DNA of 64,000 bases from Clostridium tunisiense TJ (GTDB lineage: Bacteria > Bacillota > Clostridia > Clostridiales > Clostridiaceae). Below are positions 18,299 through 27,448 of the stretch, in pieces. Both the position numbers and the translations under genes were made by a program. Position 1 is the stretch's first letter; each line of letters begins with the position of its first letter. Under the pieces are notes generated by a model. It was not told where the DNA came from and did no database searches. It was given only the letters and a program-made list of their open reading frames with translations. The stretch is taken from NCBI RefSeq assembly GCF_000300195.1, contig NZ_AMQH01000002.1:488210-552209 (forward strand). The letters run 5' to 3'.

Positions 18299-18598
18299 CT
18301 AATGAGATAATTTTATATACAAAGAAAGTAGCTCTGTGCCTAAAATTACTACTATGAAAAATATAATCAAACATTTTATAATTTTGCTAGTAGTTTTCTT
18401 TGATTCACTTACTTTTTTACTATATATCCAAAGTCCACAAATTATAGGAGTAAAAGATACTATAGTTATTATAAATGCTAATAAGTTATTTTTTGTAGGA
18501 ATCTGCATTGTTTCAGTAATTATCACGGAAATAAAATAAATAGCTACTCCCAAAGATATTAATATTTTTATTCGGTTCTTTTGAAAATAGTTCTTCAT
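18299..18598 (-). CDS. Three-TM membrane protein, paralogue of 18788-19090
   Basis: This 99-aa protein starts MKNYFQKNRIKILISL and its neighbour starts MKNYFKKNKATILISL, so they are tandem paralogues with the same layout of about three membrane segments. AGGAAGG precedes the ATG. Duplicated immunity genes beside Rhs tips are common; here the role is inferred. Confidence 0.6.
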   Translation of the reverse strand: MKNYFQKNRIKILISLGVAIYFISVIITETMQIPTKNNLLAFIITIVSFTPIICGLWIYSKKVSESKKTTSKIIKCLIIFFIVVILGTELLSLYIKLSH

Positions 18599-18787
18599 AT
18601 CCACTTACCTTCCTGTATTTTTTCTAACTTACAGTTATCGTATGTTAAATTTGATGAGGCTATATTGTATAGAGTTTAATTTTGAACAATACAAAGTGAT
18701 TTTATATCATTAGCTGAATAAGCTAGTATACACTATTATTCGTTGAGGAAAATGACAACTACAACGAAATAACTAAAATATTGTTTG

Positions 18788-19090
18788 TTATTCGAAAAAA
18801 AGTACTTTGAACATTACACTTATCATTGAAATAAAAACTGAACCAAAGAAAAATACGATGAACATTTTTGTTTGTTTATTTTTTTTGTTGTCTGATTCAA
18901 TAATTTTTTTACCATATTTTAAAAGCTTATAAGTAAAAAAAACAATTGGTAGAACCATTCCTAAAAAATATATAAATTCATCTACTGTAGGCATCTTCAT
19001 TTTTCGAATATCTACTGACAAAAAGAAATAAAGTAAAATCACTAAAGATATCAATATTGTAGCTTTATTTTTTTTAAAATAATTTTTCAT
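18788..19090 (-). CDS. Three-TM membrane protein, candidate immunity (module 3)
   Basis: A 100-aa protein with about three membrane segments and a charged loop (KKIIESDNKKNKQTK). The ATG at 19090 lies just downstream of the Rhs tip stop at 19096, so translation may be coupled. It is a paralogue of 18299-18598. Confidence 0.6.
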   Translation of the reverse strand: MKNYFKKNKATILISLVILLYFFLSVDIRKMKMPTVDEFIYFLGMVLPIVFFTYKLLKYGKKIIESDNKKNKQTKMFIVFFFGSVFISMISVMFKVLFFE

Positions 19091-19095
19091 GCTTT

Positions 19096-19918
19096 TTATT
19101 CCTTCCATATGTGTTGATATTCATTATCAAAATAAGCTAAATTGAATGCTCCACTTACATTTCCACCTAATATGAAATATAGAGACGCTCCAAATTGGAC
19201 TTTAAGGTCACTTTCTATACCTTTTGATTTTGAGTCTACACAATTATAAATTGAGTCCATAGTGTCTTCTAAAAAATCACATGAACATTTATTTGATTTG
19301 TTTATATATGAGTGGAATTTTCCAGTTCCAAATTCTTTTGATATAGACCCAATTCCATATCCAATTGATGCTGAATAGTCAGCGCCTATATCATTCTTTC
19401 CACCACTACCTTTATATTTTAGCATATCATTTTTTGCAACAGCACTTAAAGATACTGGAACCCTCATATATTGCTCCGAAGCTTGGACACCTATTCCAAT
19501 GCCTACTCCTACTTCTGCTTCAAATAATTTTACCGCTATATCAAAATGTTGCTTTGTCCCACATGCTTCTTAAAGACATCGAATCAACTCTAGCATTTTC
19601 AAGCAAATCCCATATATCATTAAATTACTCATATTTCTCGACTCCATATCGAGTTAAGTACCAACCTTTTTCATTAACACTTATTGTAGTTATTACTTCT
19701 TTTATAGTAAATTCAGTGCCAAAAACATCTGTTGCATATTGGCATTTGCATCTTGCTTATTTATCGGATTATTCATTGAGTAGGCATATGCATTATGGGA
19801 CAATAATTCTCCCGCAGCTCCTACTATACCATCAGCATTTATAAACCTTCCCCACTCTGGATTATAATATCTACTTTGTAAATAATATAATCCAGTCTCG
19901 GTATCATACCTATCAAAT
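19096..19918 (-). pseudogene. Frameshifted Rhs fragment with glycine-rich tip (module 3)
   Basis: The fragment enters Rhs core exactly at RYDTETGLYYLQSRYYNPEW, reads to NPINKQDANAN, and then breaks. In another frame the sequence continues as QYATDVFGTEFTIKEV to a stop after GVEKYE. A further frame gives HFDIAVKLFEAEVGVGIGIG, which runs into the 124-aa frame ending EYQHIWKE. At least two frame changes and two stops are present, so it is not an intact gene, although the last 124 codons (19096-19467) remain open. Confidence 0.65.
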
Positions 19919-20043
19919 GTATAATGCAAATATAAAAATAGGCAGGTAGTTTTTGTTCTATCTACTTATTTTCTATTAAAGTATTATTTAAAATAATTAA
20001 AACTTTTTTTATATTTCGATAATTGTTTCTACAAGTATTATCA

Positions 20044-20316
20044 TTAGCGCTTTTTTTCAAATAAATCTAATATGACTAAAATTGAAACAAATGGATAGAC
20101 AATCCAATACTTTGAAATTATAGGTGAAATATCCGCATGAAATATTATCCAAACTATCACTGCACCAAATTTTATTATCAAAAAAATATATACTAATGTT
20201 TTGAAAATTACCAGTGGCACAGTATGAATCTTTAACTTTTCAGCAATCTTGTCATACATTTGTATGATAATGCATAAGAAAACAATAGTATCTAATATAA
20301 ACATAACGCTATCCAT
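20044..20316 (-). CDS. Three-TM membrane protein, candidate immunity
   Basis: A 90-aa protein with hydrophobic segments at about 5-20, 33-60 and 68-84. GGGGTGATTT precedes the ATG. It lies 17 bases after the 85-codon frame at 20334-20591, consistent with a toxin-tip/immunity pair. No family is recognised. Confidence 0.5.
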   Translation of the reverse strand: MDSVMFILDTIVFLCIIIQMYDKIAEKLKIHTVPLVIFKTLVYIFLIIKFGAVIVWIIFHADISPIISKYWIVYPFVSILVILDLFEKKR

Positions 20317-20333
20317 AAATCACCCCAAATTAG

Positions 20334-20591
20334 TTAATATTGAATAAAAATAATTTCTTCACCCGATAAACCGCTGTGTTCGGACATATATTTTAATCCG
20401 CCATATGCACCGCTACCCCAAAATGCCACTTCTGCTAAAACCCCTGTACCTGCATACTTTAAGATTTTACAAAAATACTTGCTCCCAAACTTTGCTGAAC
20501 TACTAACAAGAAAAACAAGTAAATCATATTCATCTGAAACTGGAATTTTATTAGATGTTTCTCCCTTATAGAACGCCACCATTTGACGCAT
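20334..20591 (-). CDS. Orphan short ORF, possible toxin-tip remnant
   Basis: 85 codons with a hydrophilic first half and a glycine-rich hydrophobic stretch (YAGTGVLAEVAFWGSGAYGG). The ATG has no clear ribosome site and no Rhs core is attached, so it may be a detached C-terminal tip. The function is unknown. Confidence 0.4.
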   Translation of the reverse strand: MRQMVAFYKGETSNKIPVSDEYDLLVFLVSSSAKFGSKYFCKILKYAGTGVLAEVAFWGSGAYGGLKYMSEHSGLSGEEIIFIQY

Positions 20592-20675
20592 AACAACTAA
20601 TTATTCTTATAGTAAGTTATTTATAATTCATACTTAAAATTTAGTTTAGTATTCTATGGTTATTTACACTAGCAT

Positions 20676-20996
20676 TTACTTTTTCACTTTAGTAACTTTT
20701 ATCATCATAGGTATTAGTATAAAAATTAATAATAATCCTATAGCAGAAATATATATATTATTAATATATATTCCTATCGACATCACAACTAGAGGTAAAA
20801 TCATCATAAGAGCTCCTAATATAGCTAAATAATTCTTTGTGTATACTATTCCTACAAACCCAACAACTGAAACAATTAAAGCAAATGTTATAATTATTAA
20901 TCTAGAGCCTTCTCCATGTTTAAAGACAACATATCTAGTAAATATTATAGTAATTAAGACTAAAATAGCCCCTAAAATTGGCATGATTTTCTTCAT
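20676..20996 (-). CDS. Four-TM membrane protein in Rhs region
   Basis: A 106-aa protein made almost wholly of four hydrophobic segments with a basic C terminus (MIKVTKVKK). GGGAG lies 9 bases before the ATG at 20996. No toxin partner is attached; it may be an orphan immunity gene. Confidence 0.5.
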   Translation of the reverse strand: MKKIMPILGAILVLITIIFTRYVVFKHGEGSRLIIITFALIVSVVGFVGIVYTKNYLAILGALMMILPLVVMSIGIYINNIYISAIGLLLIFILIPMMIKVTKVKK

Positions 20997-21005
20997 ATTC
21001 ATCAT

Positions 21006-21305
21006 CTCCCATAATATTTGCCTTTTATTCCATTTGAAACTTTATCTATAACTATAACATTGACCAACACATAACTGAAATCCTATAGCACCTACTAGCA
21101 TTATACATTACGAGAAATACTAGTTTCTCTCATTTCGTTTTTCTCTTCCTCATTGTATATACTGGAAAGAATCTAATAACATTTTTATTATTAATTTAAT
21201 ATACGTTTAAAATAATAAATAGTATTTAATCAAACCTAAAGAGTATTAAATTAAAGTAACCACTAAGTAATGTATTGCGTATTTTTTATTTTATTAAATA
21301 CAATA
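21006..21305. other. Intergenic spacer in Rhs region
   Basis: 300 bases with very high AT content, no ORF of note and no clear hairpin with a T run. I see nothing assignable. Confidence 0.4.
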
Positions 21306-21827
21306 TTACATTAATTTAAACCCATTATTTGCTACAACCTTTATGTTGTCGGTAATGTATTCTTTAACAATATAATCGCCCTTTATTACATCTTGTAATT
21401 CTACATACCTTTTCATCCATTTTATCAATGAATTGAACTCTTTAGTTACTTTTGAATCTTTATTGACTATAACGCCACTATCATCATAATATTTAGATTC
21501 TACCCATAATCTTCCCTTTGTTATTATTTTTTTTTCATGTTTCACCAAGGTTCTAGTAAATTCTATTACTGGACTTCTTAAATAATCTAATCTATACTCA
21601 AATTCCTCATCAGTTACTATCTTCCCAAACTCTTCCTTATATAGATATAAAATATGAGTTTTTGGGGTTACTTCTCTTAACGCATTGAAAGCAACTAATT
21701 TTTTACTTTCTAAATCCTCAGCAAGAATTATAAATCCTTGATTAAAAACCTGCTGAATAAACTTTTCTTCTAACTCTTTTTCTATATAAAAATTTACTTG
21801 CTTGCCCAAAGTTTCCACCTCTTTCAT
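21306..21827 (-). CDS. Candidate immunity protein (module 2)
   Basis: A soluble protein of about 173 aa starting at the ATG at 21827, one base past the toxin-tip stop at 21829. A TTG at 21809 is an alternative start with a better site (AGAGGTGG) and would give a protein beginning GKQVNFYIEKELEEKF. That opening resembles a recurrent immunity-type family from memory. It immediately follows the nuclease-like tip, as expected for its antidote. Confidence 0.6.
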   Translation of the reverse strand: MKEVETLGKQVNFYIEKELEEKFIQQVFNQGFIILAEDLESKKLVAFNALREVTPKTHILYLYKEEFGKIVTDEEFEYRLDYLRSPVIEFTRTLVKHEKKIITKGRLWVESKYYDDSGVIVNKDSKVTKEFNSLIKWMKRYVELQDVIKGDYIVKEYITDNIKVVANNGFKLM

Positions 21828-21828
21828 A

Positions 21829-22524
21829 CTATGGTTTATATATAATTGGACCGATTCCTGAATTATATGGCATAAAATAAATTGGTGCTCCATTATAATC
21901 TGGTGAATTCATAATATCTTCTATTGCTTTTGCTTCACGAGTTATCGGAATGCCATTTTTGCTTAACTTGCCACACTGGTATATTTTAATTACTTCTCCA
22001 TCTACAATTTCAACTTTATCTGCATATCTATATGATTTTGTTCCATTTGGAGTATTGTATCTATACTCGGTTTGCATTCTGCCATTTGTGGTCATAGGTT
22101 TGATATTACTAATTGTTGTTTGGTTCAATATTCCACCGTTTTTACCATTTGGATTTGGCACTGACTTAGTTCCAGACTGAAGACCATTCTTTAAACGTGT
22201 AGATCCATAATTAACAGTTTCCTTAAGCCTTCCCCAGATACTCTTATTGCTACTTATAGCACCACCTACTGTTTGATTTCCTGTATTTCTGTCACTTACC
22301 CCACCGCCACCGCCATCTTGTGCTTGGATAGCGGCAAACGCCGTATCATCCTTCAGGTTAACAGGCTCATTATAGCAATATGTGAATATATTATGCGATA
22401 ATAACTCTCCTACTTGTCCACCTAGTGCATCAGCATATATAAACCTACCCCACTCTGGTTTATAATATCTACTTTGTAAATAATATAATCCATTCTCGGT
22501 ATCATACCTATACCCAAACACCAA
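21829..22524 (-). pseudogene. Truncated Rhs fragment with nuclease-like tip (module 2)
   Basis: The frame gains Rhs core only from GYRYDTENGLYYLQSRYY and lacks everything upstream. After NEPVNLKDD comes a Gly/Asn/Ser-rich linker, then a tip (about 150-231) with TEYRYNTPNGTKSYRYAD, KIYQCGKLSKNGIPITREAK and AIEDI. This wording matches REase-fold polymorphic toxins, which often read YQVGK.NK.G.P..RE..AI.DI. An internal ATG (22524) exists, but the piece is clearly a broken Rhs. Confidence 0.7.
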
Positions 22525-23312
22525 AATCTTGGTATCTATCCAATTTTCTCAAATCTGAAACCCGTTGACATTACTGGCTTAGTGAGACTAGCTACAGTAC
22601 ACCATTGTTTCAACTAATGAACTTAGAACCGTCCGTTTCAAAAGCTGTTGCCAAATCAGCTTAGTTTCTACAATGATTTAGAAAACTTGTAGAAACTCAT
22701 GATTCCATTCCTATTTGCATTTTTGGAGTTTATGGGCACATGTAGGGCATAGTTTGGGCTGATTTAGGACTGATACTTTGTTCATTTCACTTGGTTTGGA
22801 CTGATAGGACATATATTTTACTCAAATGCAAACTAATCTTTACAGAGATTATACCATATTTTGGGATATACTTGTACCAACCTTTGCCCACTCCGCCCAA
22901 ACCTATGGAAACACTAGAATTTATCACTTCAAATCTCGCCCAAATGTGCCCTATCTCTGCCCTTGGTACAAAAAAAGAAGAAAGCATCCATCAACCGCAA
23001 GTATGGTGGATGCTCTCCTGTATTTAGCTTTTGACTGTCTCTCACTACAGAATTTAGATTATGCAGCTATTTTATATTTTATTAGATACTTTTAAATATT
23101 AGTAAGACTCAGTTTTTATATTTTTGAAAATTATATGCATTTTATAAAGTGAGTTAGTATTACTTTTGCAGTTAGCACATACTATTAATTCTCTAGTTCC
23201 TTTTTAACTTTTTATATTTTGTTACATAAATATACCTTTTCTTATTCATATAACTTTATCATAATTTCTCAGCAAAATTCGAGTATATTCAAATTTATTA
23301 TTTTTAAAAAAA
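22525..23312. other. Non-Rhs segment between modules 1 and 2
   Basis: No credible gene. The part from 22540 to 23020 is richer in G+C than its surroundings and breaks the Rhs core. It holds a hairpin (TTTCTACAA with TTGTAGAAA, about 22665-22699) and the terminator at 22970-23014. On the minus strand it also has a TGGTATAAT extended -10-like box near 22855. It may be the remnant of a mobile element; no transposase or integrase motif is readable. Confidence 0.4.
22970..23014 (-). terminator. Terminator downstream of module 1 immunity gene
   Basis: A 10-bp stem (22983-22992 with 23005-23014, one G-U pair on the minus strand) is followed on the minus strand by TTCTTCTTTTTTT. It would end transcription from the gene at 23313-24056. 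Confidence 0.65.
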
Positions 23313-24056
23313 CTACTCTAAAGATACATTCTTAATTATAAATCCATTCTTGGCACATAGATTTATTTCTGTATCTGATATCCAAAGTAACTTGCCAAAA
23401 TATTTTGCATAAAACCATTCACTTGGTTTTTCAGTTATTATTAATTTCTTTTTTATTATTTCATTCTGCTTATTACGAACTACAATAAAAAAATCTATTT
23501 TTTCTATATGATGTTCAATATATAATTCTGCCGTGTGAGATTTGTTTGGACTTTTTACGTTTTTACCATACACCCAAGAATTATCATAATTTAATTCTTG
23601 AACTTTAGTAATGGTTTCTTCTATAGGATTTAAGTCCCATTTTTCTTCTTTTCCTATAGTATAAAAACTTTCTTTAATTATTTGTAGTATACATTGTTTT
23701 TTTTCATTACTATTCATATTGAAAAATTTTATATAGTCTAATTCATATCTAACTAAGCCTATTCCAGAACAACTCCCCATATAGCAAGGATATTTTTTTG
23801 TAAGTTCATTTTCAACACAATCAATAACTATTTTAGAACAATTTTTAGTTTTATACTTTCCAAGCAATCTCAAAAACATAGAAATAACACATCTTGTTTC
23901 TAATTCAAATCTCCTTCTAACTCCAATCATCCAATTTTCTTCATAGTCCATTTTTAAAGCCTCTTCATAAGTACAATTATGCTTAATCATAATATCCTTC
24001 AAAATATTAGTTTTTTCTCTATATGGCAAATCTAGTTGTATATCTCTAAGATACAT
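23313..24056 (-). CDS. Candidate immunity protein (module 1)
   Basis: A 247-aa soluble protein with no recognised family. AGGAGGAG precedes the ATG, the best site in the Rhs region. It begins 68 bases after the tip of module 1 and is the only gene between that tip and a terminator. An immunity role is inferred from position. Confidence 0.55.
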   Translation of the reverse strand: MYLRDIQLDLPYREKTNILKDIMIKHNCTYEEALKMDYEENWMIGVRRRFELETRCVISMFLRLLGKYKTKNCSKIVIDCVENELTKKYPCYMGSCSGIGLVRYELDYIKFFNMNSNEKKQCILQIIKESFYTIGKEEKWDLNPIEETITKVQELNYDNSWVYGKNVKSPNKSHTAELYIEHHIEKIDFFIVVRNKQNEIIKKKLIITEKPSEWFYAKYFGKLLWISDTEINLCAKNGFIIKNVSLE

Positions 24057-24124
24057 TATATTGCTCCTCCTTATAACTTATTTCATATCCCACCAATTAT
24101 CAACCGAAGGTCTTACATGATATT

Positions 24125-25199
24125 TCATAGAATGGTCTTGTGCATAACGAACTGGGAATCCAACCATTCCCATTCAAGTGCACTTTGTCTATCTGGGAAA
24201 AACCCCATTATTCTTGATTCATATATATCTTTACTTTCACGTCGATTAAAGTCTCTTACCTGCTTTTCTGCTCTATATGATTTACCATCTTTCCTTATTT
24301 TTCCTCCACTTATTCCAACCTTTATTCCGTCCCCTGTTTTTTTATGATATATTTCATAACCATGTTGAGGTTTATTATTGCTTTTACTATTTCCATGTGG
24401 TATTGAAGATACCACTGATTTTACAGTATCTTTAATTAATGTCGATGCAGCTTTTGACGCTGTCCAAAATACAGTAACTACAACCGCTATTGCTGCAATT
24501 ATTTCCTCATCACCATAAGCAGGCAATGCTCTAAAACCATCTTCATCTTTCATATTTACAGGGTTATTCTTACAATAGGCAAATAGATTATGTCCTAACA
24601 GTTCTCCAGTTTGCCCAACAATCCCATCTGCATTAATAAACCTACCCCACTCAGAATTATAATACCTACTCTGCAAGTAATATAATCCAGTCTCGGTATC
24701 ATACCTATACCCTCTATATCTATAACAATTCTTATATCCTACATGGGTTATAGTGTTTGTTATATCCACACCAGTAGCATCCTTTATAGATATTAACTTA
24801 CCCCAAGAGTCATAGGTGTACGATACAACTTGAGTTCCTGCTTTATCAATTAAACCTATTATATCACCTTGATAATTTCTTACATAGAAGTATTCAGTAG
24901 GAGTTGACCAACTAGTTTCAGAAATTTTTGTACTTATATTAATAGACACGAGCTTGCCAGCGCTGTAATAAGTATAATATACATTATCCGTTCCATTATC
25001 TTCATAAGTTACTTTATATCCAATAAGGTTACAAGATGTTGTTACACCATTTAAAGTTTTTCAGCTCTTATTCCTGAATCGTCATATTTATAGGAAATAG
25101 CTTGTCCAGTTTTGTTTATTGATTTTAATTGCCTACCCATTTCCCACGTATAAGTATAACCATCATAAGTTAATGGATTTCTAATTGCATCAAAAATAA
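24125..25199 (-). pseudogene. Truncated, frameshifted Rhs end with URI/GIY-YIG-like tip (module 1)
   Basis: Rhs core is recognisable from about 25199 (DAIRNPLTYDGYTYTWEMGR) to NNPVNMKDEDG. A stop at 25051-25053 (GIRAEKL-stop) with continuation in another frame (NGVTTSCNLIG) marks a frameshift, and the upstream part of the gene is absent. The tip (about the last 80 residues) reads YEIYHKKTGDGIKVGISGG, SYRAEKQVRDFN and RQSALEWEW, resembling URI-type (GIY-YIG superfamily) toxin nucleases with a late catalytic-type glutamate. This is the longest surviving Rhs piece. Confidence 0.7.
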
Positions 25200-25433
25200 A
25201 GGTTAAAAATAGAGAAAATATTTTTAAGAGGGAATTTCAACAACATCTACAAATCAAAAATGGGTAACTTATATTACCTACATTCCCTTTCAACAATGCG
25301 GGGATTTGACTAGAGTTGCATAAAAGTGTTTTATAAGTTGTGTCTACTATATCGACTTAACTTCAATATAACCTTGGGCACTTCTAGTGTTTTACCTTAA
25401 ATCTTAAATTTACTTTTTCACAAAATAAAAAGC

Positions 25434-25466
25434 CCCATTAAAAAGGAGCCGGTATTAACCAGCTCC
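25434..25466 (-). terminator. Terminator after pepA
   Basis: A 9-bp stem (25445-25453 with 25458-25466) that is fully paired on the minus strand with one U-G pair, followed there by TTTTTAATGG. Confidence 0.8.
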
Positions 25467-25484
25467 CTTCTCATTAAAACTTTT

Positions 25485-26975
25485 TTATTGATTTTTAACT
25501 AGAGTATATAAAAGTCTTGCCCCACTTCCTGTAGCTCCACTTGAATGATATTCTGTTGGTGGTTTTTCACCAGCACAAGTACCTGCTATATCAAGGTGTA
25601 GCCAAGGTTTGCTTTCTACAAATTCTCCAATGAATAAACCTGCTGTGATGGTACCTGCTCTTGGTCCTCCAATGTTTTTAAGATCTGCTACTTCTCCTTT
25701 GATTTGTTCTTTGTACTCATCAAAGGATGGTAGTTTCCAAACCTTTTCTGCAACTTCTTTTGAAGCTTCTTCTAAGCTGTTATAGAAGTTATCATCATTA
25801 GTAACTACTCCAATAGCTGCACTGCCAAGGGCTGTGACCACTGCACCTGTTAAAGTTGCAATGTCTACAACTCTGCTTACTTTTTCGTTTCTAATGATGT
25901 AGGTTACTGCATCTACCAATGTAAGTCTTCCTTCTGCATCAGTATTTAATACTTCAATGGTTTTTCCTGCCATTGAACCTATTATATCTCCTGGTCTATA
26001 GGCTTCTCCAGAGATCATATTTTCGCAAGCTGCAACTACAGCCACCACATTTTTCTTAAGCTTCATTTTTGCAATAGTGCTCATTGCACCAATTACTGCT
26101 GCTGCTCCACCCATATCTGTCTTCATGTTTGCCATGCTTTGACCTGGTTTTATGCAGTATCCGCCTGTGTCAAAGGTTAAGCCTTTTCCTACAAGTCCAA
26201 ATATCTCCTCTGGATTCTCACTATCTCCCATATGTCTCATTACAATTAACTTTGGCTCATTTGCTGATCCCTTAGCCACTGCCATGTAAGCCTCCATGCC
26301 TAAGCTAATTATTTCTTCTTTATTATAAACCTTAACTTCAAAGCCATAATCCTCACCAGTTTTTTCTGCTCCTTTTGCAAGTTCTGCTGGAGTTAATATG
26401 TTTGCAGGCTCATTTACTAAAGCTCTTGTTATTAAGTTTCCTTCTCCTAGGGCAACACCTTCTTTTACTGCTGCCTCTAAGATACTTACATCACACTGAC
26501 TGCAACATAATAAGGTTACAACATTTAAGGTTACAGGCTTCTTATCACTTTTGTAAGTGTCAAAGGTATAAGTGGCCATGGTTACAGCTTCCCCTATAGC
26601 TTTTGCTGCTATTTCCATATCAAAATGTTTTCTTAGTGCAGGTACATTAATTTCTAAAGTAGTTGCCTTTAGTCTCAAGCATTCCTTAACTAATTTTCCA
26701 AGGCTTTTTCTAATAGTTTCTGCTGTTAATTCTTCCCCTTTACCAGCACCTACTAAAATTAATTTACTTGGAGCTTCTTTTCTAAGTAAATTAACAGTAT
26801 ATAATTCTCCCTTTTTACCAGTGAATTCTTTATTTTCTATTACATAAGAAATTGCATTATTTATAGCTTCATCCTCAAACTTCATATGAAAATCTTCTTT
26901 AGATTCGAACATAAGAATTGCTTTAACTTCTGCAGTTTCTTTGTATTCATTAAATTTTGTTACTCTAATATCCAT
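25485..26975 (-). CDS. pepA: Leucyl aminopeptidase, M17 family
   Basis: The enzyme is a cytosolic di-zinc exopeptidase that removes N-terminal residues from peptides. The 496-aa protein has a less conserved N-terminal domain (1-165) and a catalytic C-terminal domain. The latter has GKGLTFDTGGYCIKPG (about 263-278), the signature NTDAEGRLTLVDAV (about 343-356), and GPRAGTITAGLFIGEFV. The length is typical. It stands alone between terminators and borders the Rhs remnants. Confidence 0.95.
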   Translation of the reverse strand: MDIRVTKFNEYKETAEVKAILMFESKEDFHMKFEDEAINNAISYVIENKEFTGKKGELYTVNLLRKEAPSKLILVGAGKGEELTAETIRKSLGKLVKECLRLKATTLEINVPALRKHFDMEIAAKAIGEAVTMATYTFDTYKSDKKPVTLNVVTLLCCSQCDVSILEAAVKEGVALGEGNLITRALVNEPANILTPAELAKGAEKTGEDYGFEVKVYNKEEIISLGMEAYMAVAKGSANEPKLIVMRHMGDSENPEEIFGLVGKGLTFDTGGYCIKPGQSMANMKTDMGGAAAVIGAMSTIAKMKLKKNVVAVVAACENMISGEAYRPGDIIGSMAGKTIEVLNTDAEGRLTLVDAVTYIIRNEKVSRVVDIATLTGAVVTALGSAAIGVVTNDDNFYNSLEEASKEVAEKVWKLPSFDEYKEQIKGEVADLKNIGGPRAGTITAGLFIGEFVESKPWLHLDIAGTCAGEKPPTEYHSSGATGSGARLLYTLVKNQ

Positions 26976-27448
26976 AATATCACCCTTTCATCTACTATAA
27001 TTATTCTCTTATAAGTTTAGTTCTATAAAGGATTTTTAATTCCTTCTTTTTTTGCGAGTTAATAGAAATTTAATATTATTTAATAATCATTATTAAATTG
27101 TATTTTTAATTAACAGTCCTAACTTATGAGATTTATTAAAAATATAGGAAAATTATCTTTCCAACATGTCGTTAAGTTTCATATATAAGAGTTATCTTTA
27201 AATACCAAAGAATTATCCTATACCTATAAGTTTTTAAGTTTAAGCTTTACCTAAAAGGATATGTAACTTATAAAAGTCCTATGCCGAAATGCATAAGCTT
27301 TTTTATTCTAATACTTTTAAATAAAATAACCCTAAGAAAATAGGTTTTTCTACTTTCTTAGGGCTTAATATAGGTTTTAATAATAACCTTCATATACAAA
27401 ACCAAATCCAAGACTTATCTAAAAGGTAAAGCTTTATATTATTAGTGG
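26976..27448. other. Intergenic region between yitT-like gene and pepA
   Basis: 470 bases with no gene. It should include the pepA promoter (minus strand), though no clear -35/-10 pair stands out. The only strong structure is the hairpin at 27330-27363. Confidence 0.5.
27321..27363 (-). terminator. Terminator after the YitT-family gene
   Basis: A stem of about 14 bp (from 27330, CCCTAAGAAA, to TTTCTTAGGG ending 27363) is followed on the minus strand by TTATTTTATTT. Confidence 0.7.

Noticed and set aside
22787..22987. 66-aa minus-strand ORF as an integrase fragment
   Set aside because: No catalytic or fold motif can be read, and the frame overlaps a terminator hairpin. It is left as part of an unassigned non-coding segment.
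25051..25053. Another recoded stop in the Rhs fragment
   Set aside because: The codon is TAA and the reading frame changes at the same place, so this is ordinary decay. The TAA codons in modules 4 and 5 are likewise plain nonsense changes.
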